The notes below the pieces were generated by a model that saw only the letters and a list, made by a program, of their open reading frames with translations, had not been told where the DNA came from and searched no databases. The position numbers and the translations under genes were made by a program. Source: an uncultured Prevotellaceae bacterium (GTDB lineage Bacteria > Bacteroidota > Bacteroidia > Bacteroidales > Bacteroidaceae). From it: a DNA stretch of 22,702 nucleotides. The first letter of the stretch is position 1. Each line of letters opens with the position of its first letter. The stretch lies in contig CALCEL010000077.1 in NCBI GenBank assembly GCA_937900485.1, positions 1 to 22,702 of the forward strand. Reading direction: 5' to 3'. Below are positions 1 to 7,192 of this stretch, piece by piece.

Positions 1-390
1 ACAGCGGTTTTCTTCACTTCTCTATCATATCATCACTCGAAATGTCGGATGAACCTTACATATGCTGAGGGTACACTAAACTTCCCTAATGGCTGGCTTT
101 TTTCCAGCCTTTTAGCGGGATTGTCTTTCCTGCTTATTGATGTAATCCATTATTACACGGATTCCCTCAGCTACAATAGGGAACTGTATCGGTTGGATAA
201 ATATGTTAGTCAAAAGGATTTAGATGTCAAGCATGAACCTAAGATGGACTCCATCAACAAACGAAGCCACATCTTTATTGTGATGAAGTTTTGGGTTCTG
301 ATATTCACATCCATCCTTTTTATAATGGGTTTATTGCTGAAAACCTCTGTTATTCAAGGCTTTTTAAGCTATTTTGGAAATAACTCATAA
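1..390 (+). CDS. Membrane protein of unknown function, 5' end cut by the window
   Basis: The reading frame is open from the first base, with sixteen codons before the first ATG at 49, so the gene very likely starts outside the window. The visible 129 residues contain two clear membrane segments (numbering from the ATG at 49): about residues 15-36 (WLFSSLLAGLSFLLIDVIHY) and about 78-99 (FWVLIFTSILFIMGLLLKT). Between them is a charged loop rich in Lys, Asp and Tyr. The residues before the ATG (FFTSLSYH) suggest another hydrophobic stretch upstream. I do not recognise the family. The stop is 6 bases before the CoiA-like gene, so the two are almost surely co-transcribed and may act together. It could also be a small complete protein starting at 49. 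Confidence 0.65.
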   Translation, partial: TAVFFTSLSYHHSKCRMNLTYAEGTLNFPNGWLFSSLLAGLSFLLIDVIHYYTDSLSYNRELYRLDKYVSQKDLDVKHEPKMDSINKRSHIFIVMKFWVLIFTSILFIMGLLLKTSVIQGFLSYFGNNS

Positions 391-396
391 ATAGTT

Positions 397-1479
397 ATGA
401 AAGCATATCTAACATACGCCCTTAATCAAGAAGGACTGTTGGTACATGTTGATAGTGTGCCAAATGGAAATGGGTGTAATTGTATCTGCCCTGCATGCAA
501 GAAGCCACTTCTGGCGAAAAATGCTGGCAGAATACGAGAACATCACTTTGCTCACCAAGCTGGGGTAGATTGTCCAACAGCAATAGAAACCGCTTTACAC
601 CTTCTTGCTAAAGAAAAGATACAGAAAGCTTTCTACGAACAAGATGTCTTTAATATGGAATTTGAGTATCGCTCATACTGCAAGGAAGAAAAGACGTGTC
701 AGTTCGTTAGATATGACAATTGCTATTCGCAAGAACGCAAAAAGTTCAATCTGAAGGAATTTTATGATTCATGTGAGCAAGAATACCCTTATGATGAGAT
801 AAGAAGAAGGTCTGACCTAAAAATCTGGTCAGCTGCCCATCCAGAACGAGAACCAATCTATATCGAGATTTTTGTGACGCATGCAAGCGAATTAGAAAAG
901 CTCCATAGTGGCTGCAAGATTATCGAGATTAAAATAGAAGAAGAGGAAGACATTGATAAAGTGGTTGCAACCGGGTTCTGTGAAGGTTGCAGAATAGAAG
1001 ATTACCATAGAGAAACGGTTGTGGCATCAAAAACTTCGTTTAATGGCTTCAAAACAGAAGATTACAATAACAACGATATAAATCAAGAGATAGCCTTCTC
1101 TCGGTATATACTATATCAGTCTGGCAAGTTCCAATGTTATCAGGATGCTTGCTTGTGTAAGGAGTTAAAGAGAGAACGAAAGAACTCATTATGTGAGATA
1201 TGTTTCCATACTGATGTGGCATTTGGTATTCATGAGCTTGCAAAATGGATGGGTTATAAAAGGTTTGGAATAAAAAATTGTCTGTTATGCAAAAACTACG
1301 TGGATAGTTATAACGGCATGGGAAAGTTATGCCGCTTATACAAGTCCCTCGGCCTTAATCGTTTTGAGCCACATGATACAGCCAGAGCCAAGACCTGTAC
1401 ATCGTTTTCTCTTAATGAACAAGAAATGGATGACTTCTTGCAGAATAACGATGTAACGGTTCCATTTACAGAACTATAA
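397..1479 (+). CDS. CoiA-like nuclease / zinc-cluster protein
   Basis: This 360-residue protein begins with the CoiA-type N-terminus: a CPAC zinc knuckle (31-34), a Leu-x-Ala-Lys segment and the HHFAH motif (49-53). A nuclease-like core follows. D140 (in RRRSDLKIW) and E157 (in PIYIEIFVTH) fit the Asp...Glu-x pattern of restriction-endonuclease-fold enzymes, but the usual Lys is not obvious because a Phe or Thr sits where E-x-K would be expected. The C-terminal third is unusual. It has two further Cys clusters (C247, C252, C254, C266, C269, and C295, C298, C312, C334), probably extra zinc sites. CoiA proteins act in DNA uptake or recombination, but related domains also occur on mobile elements and in defence genes. 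It starts 6 bases after the membrane protein gene. Family-level assignment is fairly secure; the role is unknown. Confidence 0.7.
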   Translation: MKAYLTYALNQEGLLVHVDSVPNGNGCNCICPACKKPLLAKNAGRIREHHFAHQAGVDCPTAIETALHLLAKEKIQKAFYEQDVFNMEFEYRSYCKEEKTCQFVRYDNCYSQERKKFNLKEFYDSCEQEYPYDEIRRRSDLKIWSAAHPEREPIYIEIFVTHASELEKLHSGCKIIEIKIEEEEDIDKVVATGFCEGCRIEDYHRETVVASKTSFNGFKTEDYNNNDINQEIAFSRYILYQSGKFQCYQDACLCKELKRERKNSLCEICFHTDVAFGIHELAKWMGYKRFGIKNCLLCKNYVDSYNGMGKLCRLYKSLGLNRFEPHDTARAKTCTSFSLNEQEMDDFLQNNDVTVPFTEL

Positions 1480-1512
1480 GTTCGGAATCACCATGTCCGC
1501 AAAATGCTGACT

Positions 1513-1674
1513 TTACGCTATCCAGTGGAAGTAAATCCAGAAGGAGAAGTATATCACCCAAGCGAATATGGCGAACAGGGCTATCGGTGCGATGATGTAG
1601 AAAAGCCGCAGTGAAATCCAGACACCTTCGCCTCTGCTAATAATATCCGCCAGTCGTTCTGAATGCTTGCGATG
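1513..1674 (-). pseudogene. Possible decayed membrane-protein fragment
   Basis: The minus strand is open here for 54 codons between stops, without an ATG. It encodes an amphipathic start (SERLADIISRGEGVW) followed by a long aromatic hydrophobic segment (APIALFAIFAWVIYFSF) and a stop. An adjacent frame (roughly 1595-1710) encodes a protein-like stretch, LPLYCDDIASIQNDW, and then closes. The two together look like one gene with a frameshift and no start. I infer a remnant. A chance open frame is possible, because the evidence is only composition and hydropathy. Confidence 0.3.
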
Positions 1675-1962
1675 TCATCGCAATATAATGGCAAAATATC
1701 GCTCCTAACTATTTTATACACAGAGTATTAAGAAAGAGGGTAAAATAACGAAATATGCCAAAATCCTACCCTGTGTTCCCGATATTTTGGGCTTAAAATT
1801 CGACCGTTTTTGACGCTCTAAACCACCCTTTTTGGCACGAATCCACGAAACACTTTTTAACAGTGAATTTACACTTTTTAAGTCAACTTTACGCCGATTG
1901 TTCATGTTCCGTAACCTCAAAATGTTGAGTGATGACGCACACATTTTTCTTCCCTCCTTTTG

Positions 1963-1995
1963 TTCTTCATGGGGATATGTTCCATGATTGAAGAA
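1963..1995. repeat. Imperfect inverted repeat (hairpin)
   Basis: TTCTTCATGG at 1963-1972 is matched by CCATGATTGAAGAA at 1982-1995, with four extra bases in the right arm (between the ATGG and TTCTTC pairings) and a 9-base loop. There is no T-run after it, so it is not a typical terminator. Confidence 0.4.
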
Positions 1996-2015
1996 AGGGA
2001 AAGAAGAAAGATGGG

Positions 2016-2034
2016 CTTGAAAACGTGTTTCAAG
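2016..2034. repeat. Short perfect dyad, possible operator
   Basis: CTTGAAA (2016-2022) and TTTCAAG (2028-2034) are exact inverted repeats around ACGTG. The dyad lies about 115 bases upstream of the -33 element of the next promoter. An operator role is only a guess. Confidence 0.3.
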
Positions 2035-2148
2035 GGGTTGTTCATCGCGAAGTCAAAACGGGATTTGGTTCTTATGTATTGAAAATAGATACATTGATGC
2101 AGTCAACAAGGTTAATCTTTGAAAAGAAAGTTTAACATAAACACATCT

Positions 2149-2182
2149 TTTGAAAGAAAACCGTAGAAAATTTGTACTTTTG
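2149..2182 (+). promoter_or_regulatory. Bacteroidetes-type promoter for the secreted protein gene at 2210
   Basis: TTTG at 2149-2152, a 22-base spacer, then TACTTTTG at 2175-2182 followed by CAG matches the Bacteroidetes -33/-7 consensus. Transcription should begin around 2190. This places it downstream of an upstream in-frame ATG at 2150, which therefore cannot be the start. Confidence 0.75.
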
Positions 2183-2209
2183 CAGCCAGATAAATCGGAA
2201 TTTAGCGTT

Positions 2210-3040
2210 ATGAAAAAGATCTTAATATGTATTCAATTTCTGTTATTAACGACCGTTGTTTATGCGACTGGTCAAGACAGTGATGTTATTCATATTAATG
2301 GTACTCGTTGGACGTTGTTGGACAGGCCTGTATGCAGAGATTCTTTGTTGTACCATCACTTGAAGGCTGTGCTACCTGCAGAACGCGATATTACTACAGC
2401 CAACTGGGATGGCTTCACCTCATATTGGAGCATTGAGGAGGACGTATTCTACCTCGACAGTATACGATGTGAACACTATGATACAAATAGTCGCAAAATT
2501 ATAGGTGAGCGCATTCCAAACGACACATTGCTTCGTGTATTCAAGAATTTTGTCGAAGGAGAGCGTATTGTGGCCAGTTGGCTGACGGACGACATTCGTG
2601 TGGCTACGGGGAAAATGATTTACTATCAGCACATGGGGTTTGAACGAAACTATGAACACGAACAAATCTTTACAATCCGTGAGGGAAAGGTCGTTGGAAA
2701 ACAAGATTATCACAACTATGTTGTTGACGGTTTCGCATTCGATAAAGTCAAGAGCAATTCTGACATACGGAAGTTATTTCCTTTGAAAATAGAAAAGTAT
2801 CCCGAACTCGCCAATGTCAAACGCATCATATTCAGTATCCGACAAGCACGAGTTGATATGCACGGTAATCTTGTAGAATGTGAAGTTAAGGTCCTCCAGC
2901 CCGGCGACAATCAGCAACTTGCCGAAGAAATGACTCGACTGTTGAAGGCTTACCATCCTTGGAAAGTATCTTATATCAATGGTGAATTTCGCGCTTTTGG
3001 AATTGAACATCATTCTTTCCCCTATCCGCTTGACCGATAA
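2210..3040 (+). CDS. Secreted protein of unknown function
   Basis: The 276-residue product starts with a signal peptide (MKKILICIQFLLLTTVVYAT, cleavage probably after YAT or ATG). I chose the ATG at 2210 because an in-frame ATG at 2150 lies inside the promoter. The mature part is soluble-looking and rich in aromatic and charged residues, with no repeats or membrane segments. The last 80 residues (PELANVKRIIFSIRQARVD onward, with HGNLVECEVKVLQPG and a late HPWKVSYINGE) faintly recall the C-terminal domain of TonB-like proteins, where a short strand pattern is followed by a Trp-Lys-Pro-like turn. This is a weak resemblance. It stands alone in its own transcription unit, with a hairpin 19 bases downstream. 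The function is unknown; a periplasmic or surface location is likely. Confidence 0.75.
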   Translation: MKKILICIQFLLLTTVVYATGQDSDVIHINGTRWTLLDRPVCRDSLLYHHLKAVLPAERDITTANWDGFTSYWSIEEDVFYLDSIRCEHYDTNSRKIIGERIPNDTLLRVFKNFVEGERIVASWLTDDIRVATGKMIYYQHMGFERNYEHEQIFTIREGKVVGKQDYHNYVVDGFAFDKVKSNSDIRKLFPLKIEKYPELANVKRIIFSIRQARVDMHGNLVECEVKVLQPGDNQQLAEEMTRLLKAYHPWKVSYINGEFRAFGIEHHSFPYPLDR

Positions 3041-3059
3041 ATTCCAATTTGCCGAACAG

Positions 3060-3089
3060 AATAAGCGAGGCCACATGGCTTCGCTTATT
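3060..3089 (+). terminator. Hairpin after the secreted protein gene
   Basis: AATAAGCGAGGCCA pairs with TGGCTTCGCTTATT (one G-T pair) around a very short loop. It begins 19 bases after the stop codon. The following T content is poor, so it may be a weak terminator or a transcript-stabilising hairpin. Confidence 0.55.
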
Positions 3090-3217
3090 GAGTATTTAAT
3101 GTAGAGGTTTCCCACGAATACTTCAATAAGTTTCTTTTCTTTCTAATCGTTGTTCATCGACCTTGTTACGGATTGAGCAACGACAACGAGACGATTGACT
3201 TTGTCAGGTTATCATTC

Positions 3218-3267
3218 AAAAAAAAATCTCACTGAGCCAGCCGTCATAACGACTTGGCGCAGTGAGA
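3218..3267 (-). terminator. Rho-independent terminator of the pheT-yebC operon
   Basis: Read on the minus strand, TCTCACTG and CAGTGAGA form an 8-base stem with a partly paired interior (3227-3267), followed by nine T residues (3218-3226). It lies just past the yebC stop codon. Confidence 0.85.
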
Positions 3268-3290
3268 TAATATCTTGTGATAAAAATCTT

Positions 3291-4022
3291 TCACTTCATA
3301 TTAGTGTAAACGTTTTGAACGTCATCAAACTCCTCAAGACGCTCAACCATCTTATCAATAGTCTCACGCTGCTCGTCTGACACCTCCTTGAGATCGTTTG
3401 GAACATAAGTGAACTCAGCACCAGTAATCTCGAAACCGTTATCCTCGAGGTACTTCTGAATCTGAGCGAACTGTTTAGGATCGCCATAGATAGTTATCGT
3501 AGTCTCGTCCTTCTCCTCGTCATATTCCTCATCGAACTCGTCATTAACGCCGAACTCGATAGCCTCAAGAATAAACTCATCCATGTCGAGTCCATCCTTC
3601 TTCTTGAAAGTGAACTGGCTATAATAATCGAAAAGGAAAGAAAGAGAACCTGTGGTACCCATGTTTCCGTTGAACTTATTGAAGATAGAGCGCACATCAG
3701 CCACAGTACGTGTAGTGTTGTCTGTGAGCGTATCGACAAGAATAGCCACGCCGTGAGGTCCATATCCTTCATAAGTCACGCTCTTCCATGCAGACTTATC
3801 CTTACCGACAGCATTCTTTATGGCACGGTCAATATTGTCCTTAGGCATATTCTCGTGGCGGCATGTAGCGATCACGGCACGAAGATGCGCGTTATTGTCA
3901 GGATCAGGTCCACCTTCAGCCACGGCTATTGCTATCTGCTTGCCGAGCCGCGTGAACGTCTTCGCCATATTACCCCATCTCTTAAGTTTTCTTGCTTTAC
4001 GGAATTCAAATGCTCTTCCCAT
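3291..4022 (-). CDS. yebC: YebC/PmpR family (TACO1-type) regulatory protein
   Basis: The 243-residue protein carries the family's features in order: the FEFRKARKLKRWGNMAKTFT start, the conserved GGPDPDNNAHLRAVI segment (about 37-51), the MPKDNIDRAI motif (about 59-68), the YEGYGPHGVAILVD segment (about 84-97) and DNTTRTVADVRSIFNKFNG (about 101-119). The C-terminal half has an acidic insert (DEFDEEYDEEKDETT, about 161-175). Family members have been described as DNA-binding regulators and, more recently, as translation factors that relieve ribosome stalling. Which applies here cannot be read from sequence. Placement 26 bases after pheT fits a translation role. The ATG follows an A/T-rich leader with no Shine-Dalgarno, as is usual in Bacteroidetes. 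Confidence 0.93.
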   Translation of the reverse strand: MGRAFEFRKARKLKRWGNMAKTFTRLGKQIAIAVAEGGPDPDNNAHLRAVIATCRHENMPKDNIDRAIKNAVGKDKSAWKSVTYEGYGPHGVAILVDTLTDNTTRTVADVRSIFNKFNGNMGTTGSLSFLFDYYSQFTFKKKDGLDMDEFILEAIEFGVNDEFDEEYDEEKDETTITIYGDPKQFAQIQKYLEDNGFEITGAEFTYVPNDLKEVSDEQRETIDKMVERLEEFDDVQNVYTNMK

Positions 4023-4048
4023 TTTATTATATTATTTTTGTTATTATA

Positions 4049-6580
4049 TCATTTTCCTCTGACCACAGCACCAGTAGCCTTAGTAATCTGCTGCTCGATC
4101 TTTGTCATCACAGCCTCTATGGCCTTATCGTTAAGAGTCTTGTCCTCACTCTGCAATGTGAAGTTGACGGCATAGCTCTTCTTACCAGCCTCCAGGTTCT
4201 TTCCCTCGTAAACATCAAACAGCTTAACCTCCTTAAGCAGCTTCTTCTCCGCAGAGTATGCCGCAGCCTCGATGGCGGCGAACTCCACAGCAGAGTCAAC
4301 GAGCAGAGCGAGGTCTCGGCTGACAGCCGGATACTTAGGTATATCGTAGTAAGAGACATTAGACTTCTTAATCAGTTTCATGAGATTAGTCCAGTTGATG
4401 TCAGCGTAATAAACCGGAGCGTTAACATCAGCCTTAGCTGCTTGTTTCTTATCCACTATACCATAATCAGCTATAATCTTACCTCCACGGTTCTTAACAG
4501 ACACGCCGACTGAGAAAATATCATTTCTCACATTTCCGAACACCAAAGAGCCGAATGGCACACCAAGACGCGTGAAGATATTCAACACATAAGCCTTAAG
4601 CTCATAAACGGAAGACTCCTCATCGGCATGTGCCCAGTTACCACTGACGCGCTTACCAGTTATCCAGAGTCCGAGATGATAATCCTCACTGTATGCGGCG
4701 AGTATCTTCTTTGATGACTCAGCTCCGGCTTTTAGCGGCTCACCGTTCTCGTCCACCTTAGGCTCATTCTTCTCCTCAGAGAAGTAATAGCAGTTACCAA
4801 ACTCAAAGAATCTCAGGTCCGCCATACGTCTGTTGGCGTTGTGGCTGATGCACTCGAGACCTCCATAAAGCAGTGTCTGTCTTAACACGCCGAGGTCCTG
4901 TGACAATGGATTCATCAGTCTCACGCATCCCTTGTTATGATATGTAGACGTGCCCTCGTTATCCTCTGGATAGTATGAGTTCTTAGTCAAAGAGTTATTG
5001 AGAATCTCATTGAAACCACACCCCACAAGCTGCTCCGCAATCAGATTCTGCAGTTTATTTGAGCGGTCAAGCTCACCTTTAGTAGTAAGAGAAGACTTAA
5101 CCTGTGAAGGAATCTCGACGTTATTGTATCCATAGACACGGAGAATTTCCTCAACGACGTCACATGGCTTCTTCACATCCACACGGAACGCAGGGGCGAT
5201 TACAGTCATGCCGTCCTCACGCTTGTCAGAGATGACGAAGCCGAGACTTTCCAGGATTGAGTGTTGTACCTCAGCAGGTATGTTTTTACCGATAAGTCCC
5301 TTTATATAGTCGTATGAGCAGTCGATAGCGGCATTCTGTGGAAGGCTGTCATCCTTGACATCACGTATCTCCATAGCTATCTCACCGCCAGCCAGCTCCT
5401 TAGCCAGCAAAGCCGCAGCCTTAATAGCATATATCTGTCCGTCAGGATCTATGCCGCGTTCGAATCTGAAGCTTGCGTCAGTTTGCAGTCCATGTCTGCG
5501 CGCAGACTTTCTAATCCAAGTAGGGTGGAAATAAGCAGACTCGAAGAGAACGTTTTTCGTTGTCTCGTAAGTGCCACTACCCTTACCTCCAAACACACCG
5601 GCGATACACATTGGCTCCACCGTGTTGCAAATAGCGAGGTCACGGTCAGAGAGTTTATGCTCCACACCATCGAGAGTAACGAAAGGTGTTCCCTCCGGCA
5701 TAGTACGCACGACAACCTTACCGCCAGTTATCATGTCAGCGTCGAAACAGTGCAAAGGCTGTCCGTAAGCCATCATGATATAGTTCGTGATGTCCACGAT
5801 ATTGTTGATAGGTCTGAGTCCTATCGTGTTCAGTTTATCCTTGAGCCATTTTGGACTCTCTTTAACTTGACAGTTCTTCAGTGTCACGGCGCAGTAGCGA
5901 GGACAAGCCTCCTTCGCCTCAACCTCGACGTCAATATTCAGGTCGTTGGAATCCACCTTGAAATCATCCACAGAAGGTCTGTGCAAAGCGGTCTTATAAC
6001 CATTCTGCTTGAGGTAGGCATAGAAGTCACGCGCCACGCCCCAATGTGAGCAAGCGTCAGCATGGTTAGGAGTGATATCGACTTCAATAACCCAATCACT
6101 TGTCAGTCCGTAATACTCGGCGGCCGGAGTACCAACGACAGCATCGTTTGGCAACACGATGATACCGTCATGGCTCGTGCCTATTCCAATCTCGTCCTCG
6201 GCACATATCATACCGTTTGACTCAACACCTCTGAGCTTGCTCTTCTTGATTGTGAAACACTCATCACCATCATACAGCTTACAACCGAGCTGAGCGACAA
6301 TCACCTTCTGTCCAGCGGCAACGTTAGCTGCTCCACAAACAATCTGCTGCACCACTCCATTACCCTCATCAACAGTAGTGATATGCATATGGTCACTATT
6401 CGGATGTGGCTCACAAGTGAGGACCTCACCCACAACAAGTCCCCGGAGGCCGCCTCTGATAGACTGTACCTCCTCAACAGCGTCAACCTCAAGACCCACA
6501 GACGTCAATGCAGCGGCAACCTCTTGCGGAGTCATATCGAAGTCAACGTATTCTTTCAACCATTTATAAGAAACGTTCAT
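4049..6580 (-). CDS. pheT: Phenylalanine-tRNA ligase beta subunit
   Basis: This large subunit of the cytoplasmic alpha2-beta2 enzyme charges tRNA-Phe. The 843 residues show the expected order. There is an N-terminal strand (NVSYKWLKEYVDFD) and an EMAP-like tRNA-binding OB fold at about 40-155 (GEVLTCEPHPNSDHM, VCGAANVAAGQKVIVAQLG). The B3/B4 editing domain (YCAVTLKNCQ, GLRPINNIVDITNYIMMAYG, HCFDADMI) comes next, then B5 (about 405-480), the catalytic-like core with NRRMADLRFFEFGNCYY, and a C-terminal FDX-ACB domain (YPAVSRDLALLVD onward). It is somewhat longer than E. coli PheT, partly from an acidic insert around DENGEPLKAGAES. pheS is not next to it, so the alpha subunit lies elsewhere. Promoter at 6614-6646; yebC follows. 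Confidence 0.97.
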   Translation of the reverse strand: MNVSYKWLKEYVDFDMTPQEVAAALTSVGLEVDAVEEVQSIRGGLRGLVVGEVLTCEPHPNSDHMHITTVDEGNGVVQQIVCGAANVAAGQKVIVAQLGCKLYDGDECFTIKKSKLRGVESNGMICAEDEIGIGTSHDGIIVLPNDAVVGTPAAEYYGLTSDWVIEVDITPNHADACSHWGVARDFYAYLKQNGYKTALHRPSVDDFKVDSNDLNIDVEVEAKEACPRYCAVTLKNCQVKESPKWLKDKLNTIGLRPINNIVDITNYIMMAYGQPLHCFDADMITGGKVVVRTMPEGTPFVTLDGVEHKLSDRDLAICNTVEPMCIAGVFGGKGSGTYETTKNVLFESAYFHPTWIRKSARRHGLQTDASFRFERGIDPDGQIYAIKAAALLAKELAGGEIAMEIRDVKDDSLPQNAAIDCSYDYIKGLIGKNIPAEVQHSILESLGFVISDKREDGMTVIAPAFRVDVKKPCDVVEEILRVYGYNNVEIPSQVKSSLTTKGELDRSNKLQNLIAEQLVGCGFNEILNNSLTKNSYYPEDNEGTSTYHNKGCVRLMNPLSQDLGVLRQTLLYGGLECISHNANRRMADLRFFEFGNCYYFSEEKNEPKVDENGEPLKAGAESSKKILAAYSEDYHLGLWITGKRVSGNWAHADEESSVYELKAYVLNIFTRLGVPFGSLVFGNVRNDIFSVGVSVKNRGGKIIADYGIVDKKQAAKADVNAPVYYADINWTNLMKLIKKSNVSYYDIPKYPAVSRDLALLVDSAVEFAAIEAAAYSAEKKLLKEVKLFDVYEGKNLEAGKKSYAVNFTLQSEDKTLNDKAIEAVMTKIEQQITKATGAVVRGK

Positions 6581-6613
6581 TATACTATAATGTGTATTTT
6601 ACTTTTTAGTGCA

Positions 6614-6646
6614 CAAAGTTAGTCATTTTCGTTCAAACTCTGCCAA
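6614..6646 (-). promoter_or_regulatory. Promoter of pheT-yebC
   Basis: On the minus strand TAACTTTG (6614-6621) is an exact -7 element. TTGG (6643-6646) with a 21-base spacer serves as a slightly off-consensus -33. Confidence 0.7.
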
Positions 6647-6695
6647 TTGATACATGAAAAATACTATTTACTGTATAATTTTAGGGACTATATGC

Positions 6696-6735
6696 AAAAG
6701 AAAAAGGAAACGGCAAACAATTGCCATTTCCTTTT
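6696..6735 (-). terminator. Terminator of the SRP RNA / tRNA-Thr unit
   Basis: Read on the minus strand, AAAGGAAA-t-GGCA pairs with TGCC-g-TTTCCTTT around a 6-base loop, followed by TTCTTTT. It begins 2 bases after the mature 3' end of the tRNA. Confidence 0.85.
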
Positions 6736-6736
6736 G

Positions 6737-6810
6737 AGCCTCTTGTCGGATTCGAACCAACGACCCCGAGATTACAAATCACGTGCTCTGGCCAACTGAG
6801 CTAAAGAGGC
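6737..6810 (-). tRNA. tRNA-Thr (anticodon TGT)
   Basis: The 74-base cloverleaf is complete. The acceptor is GCCTCTT/AAGAGGC with discriminator T. The D stem is GCTC/GAGC around AGTTGGCCA. The anticodon loop is TTTGTAA with TGT at 34-36, and the T arm is GTTGG-TTCGAAT-CCGAC. The anticodon stem CGTGA/TCTCG has a central T-T mismatch. CCA is not encoded. It lies 4 bases downstream of the SRP RNA and shares its promoter and terminator. Confidence 0.95.
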
Positions 6811-6814
6811 AGGT

Positions 6815-6910
6815 GGGCAAGCGATCTGCATCGCACCGCTACAACCTGCTGCCTTTGCTGCGATCAAGCCCTGGAGGATTCACAGGGAGCTGGTCGTACA
6901 GGACTTGCCC
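6815..6910 (-). ncRNA. ffs: Small signal recognition particle RNA (4.5S type)
   Basis: The 96-base RNA is closed by a perfect terminal stem GGGCAAG/CTTGCCC. It contains the SRP core: CCAGG on one side and AGCAAAGG on the other, around a short apical hairpin GCTTGATCGC. That is the Ffh-binding symmetric loop arrangement of helix 8. The apex reads TTGATC rather than the GGAA tetraloop of E. coli. The RNA binds Ffh to direct membrane proteins to the translocon. It is preceded by a strong promoter and followed directly by tRNA-Thr. The ends are set from the terminal stem; mature ends may differ by a few bases. Confidence 0.88.
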
Positions 6911-6957
6911 ATATTAAAAATATGCACATTATGGTGCACTTTCTCTTTTGACGGCTG

Positions 6958-6989
6958 CAAAGGTAAAATCTTTCTCACAAAACACCAAA
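6958..6989 (-). promoter_or_regulatory. Promoter of the SRP RNA / tRNA-Thr unit
   Basis: On the minus strand TTTG (6986-6989), a 20-base spacer and TACCTTTG (6958-6965) match the Bacteroidetes consensus exactly. Predicted transcription start is about 40 bases before the SRP RNA 5' end. A short dyad TGCAC/GTGCA (6923-6938) lies in the leader. Confidence 0.8.
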
Positions 6990-7110
6990 TTTTCAAGATG
7001 TTTTTTGAGCATTTATGATAAAAAACATAAAACGTCTTGTTTTTATCACTATTACCAATGAATATCTTTAATATTAACACATATTACGTTACGACGACAA
7101 AATAAATTCA

Positions 7111-7118
7111 TACATTTG
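7111..7118 (+). promoter_or_regulatory. Promoter -7 element of yjbQ
   Basis: TACATTTG followed by CA is an exact -7 match. No clear TTTG sits about 20 bases upstream (GTTACG there), so the -33 is weak. The leader to the ATG is about 65-75 bases and A-rich. Confidence 0.55.
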
Positions 7119-7192
7119 CACCAGAGAAAAAAATCGATTCACGAATCACACAACCAGAAACAAGAAGAGTTAAACATAAAGAGAACAAGAAG

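Larger units (their letters stand above)
1480..2148. other. Long gene-poor stretch
   Basis: About 670 bases separate the CoiA-like gene from the next promoter. Apart from the possible minus-strand remnant at 1513-1674 and two small inverted repeats near 1963-2034, I see no supported gene. A 76-codon open frame on the minus strand (1714-1944) has a very basic, low-complexity composition and no visible start signals. The stretch has the look of a Prevotella-type intergenic or island-border region. Whether it is repeated elsewhere cannot be seen from one window. Confidence 0.5.

Noticed and set aside
1714..1944. 76-codon minus-strand open frame in the gene-poor region
   Set aside because: Basic, low-complexity composition, no promoter or ribosome site, and no family I recognise. 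Kept only as part of the gene-poor stretch.
3992..4513. 173-codon plus-strand open frame
   Set aside because: Lies opposite the pheT C-terminal domain and the pheT-yebC junction; hydrophobic Leu/Ser composition is a strand shadow.
5483..6049. Long plus-strand open frame inside pheT
   Set aside because: It is opposite a clear, full-length pheT with all domains; composition is that of a reverse-strand shadow.
6880..7080. 66-codon minus-strand open frame
   Set aside because: It covers the SRP RNA 5' end and its promoter; no protein-like features.
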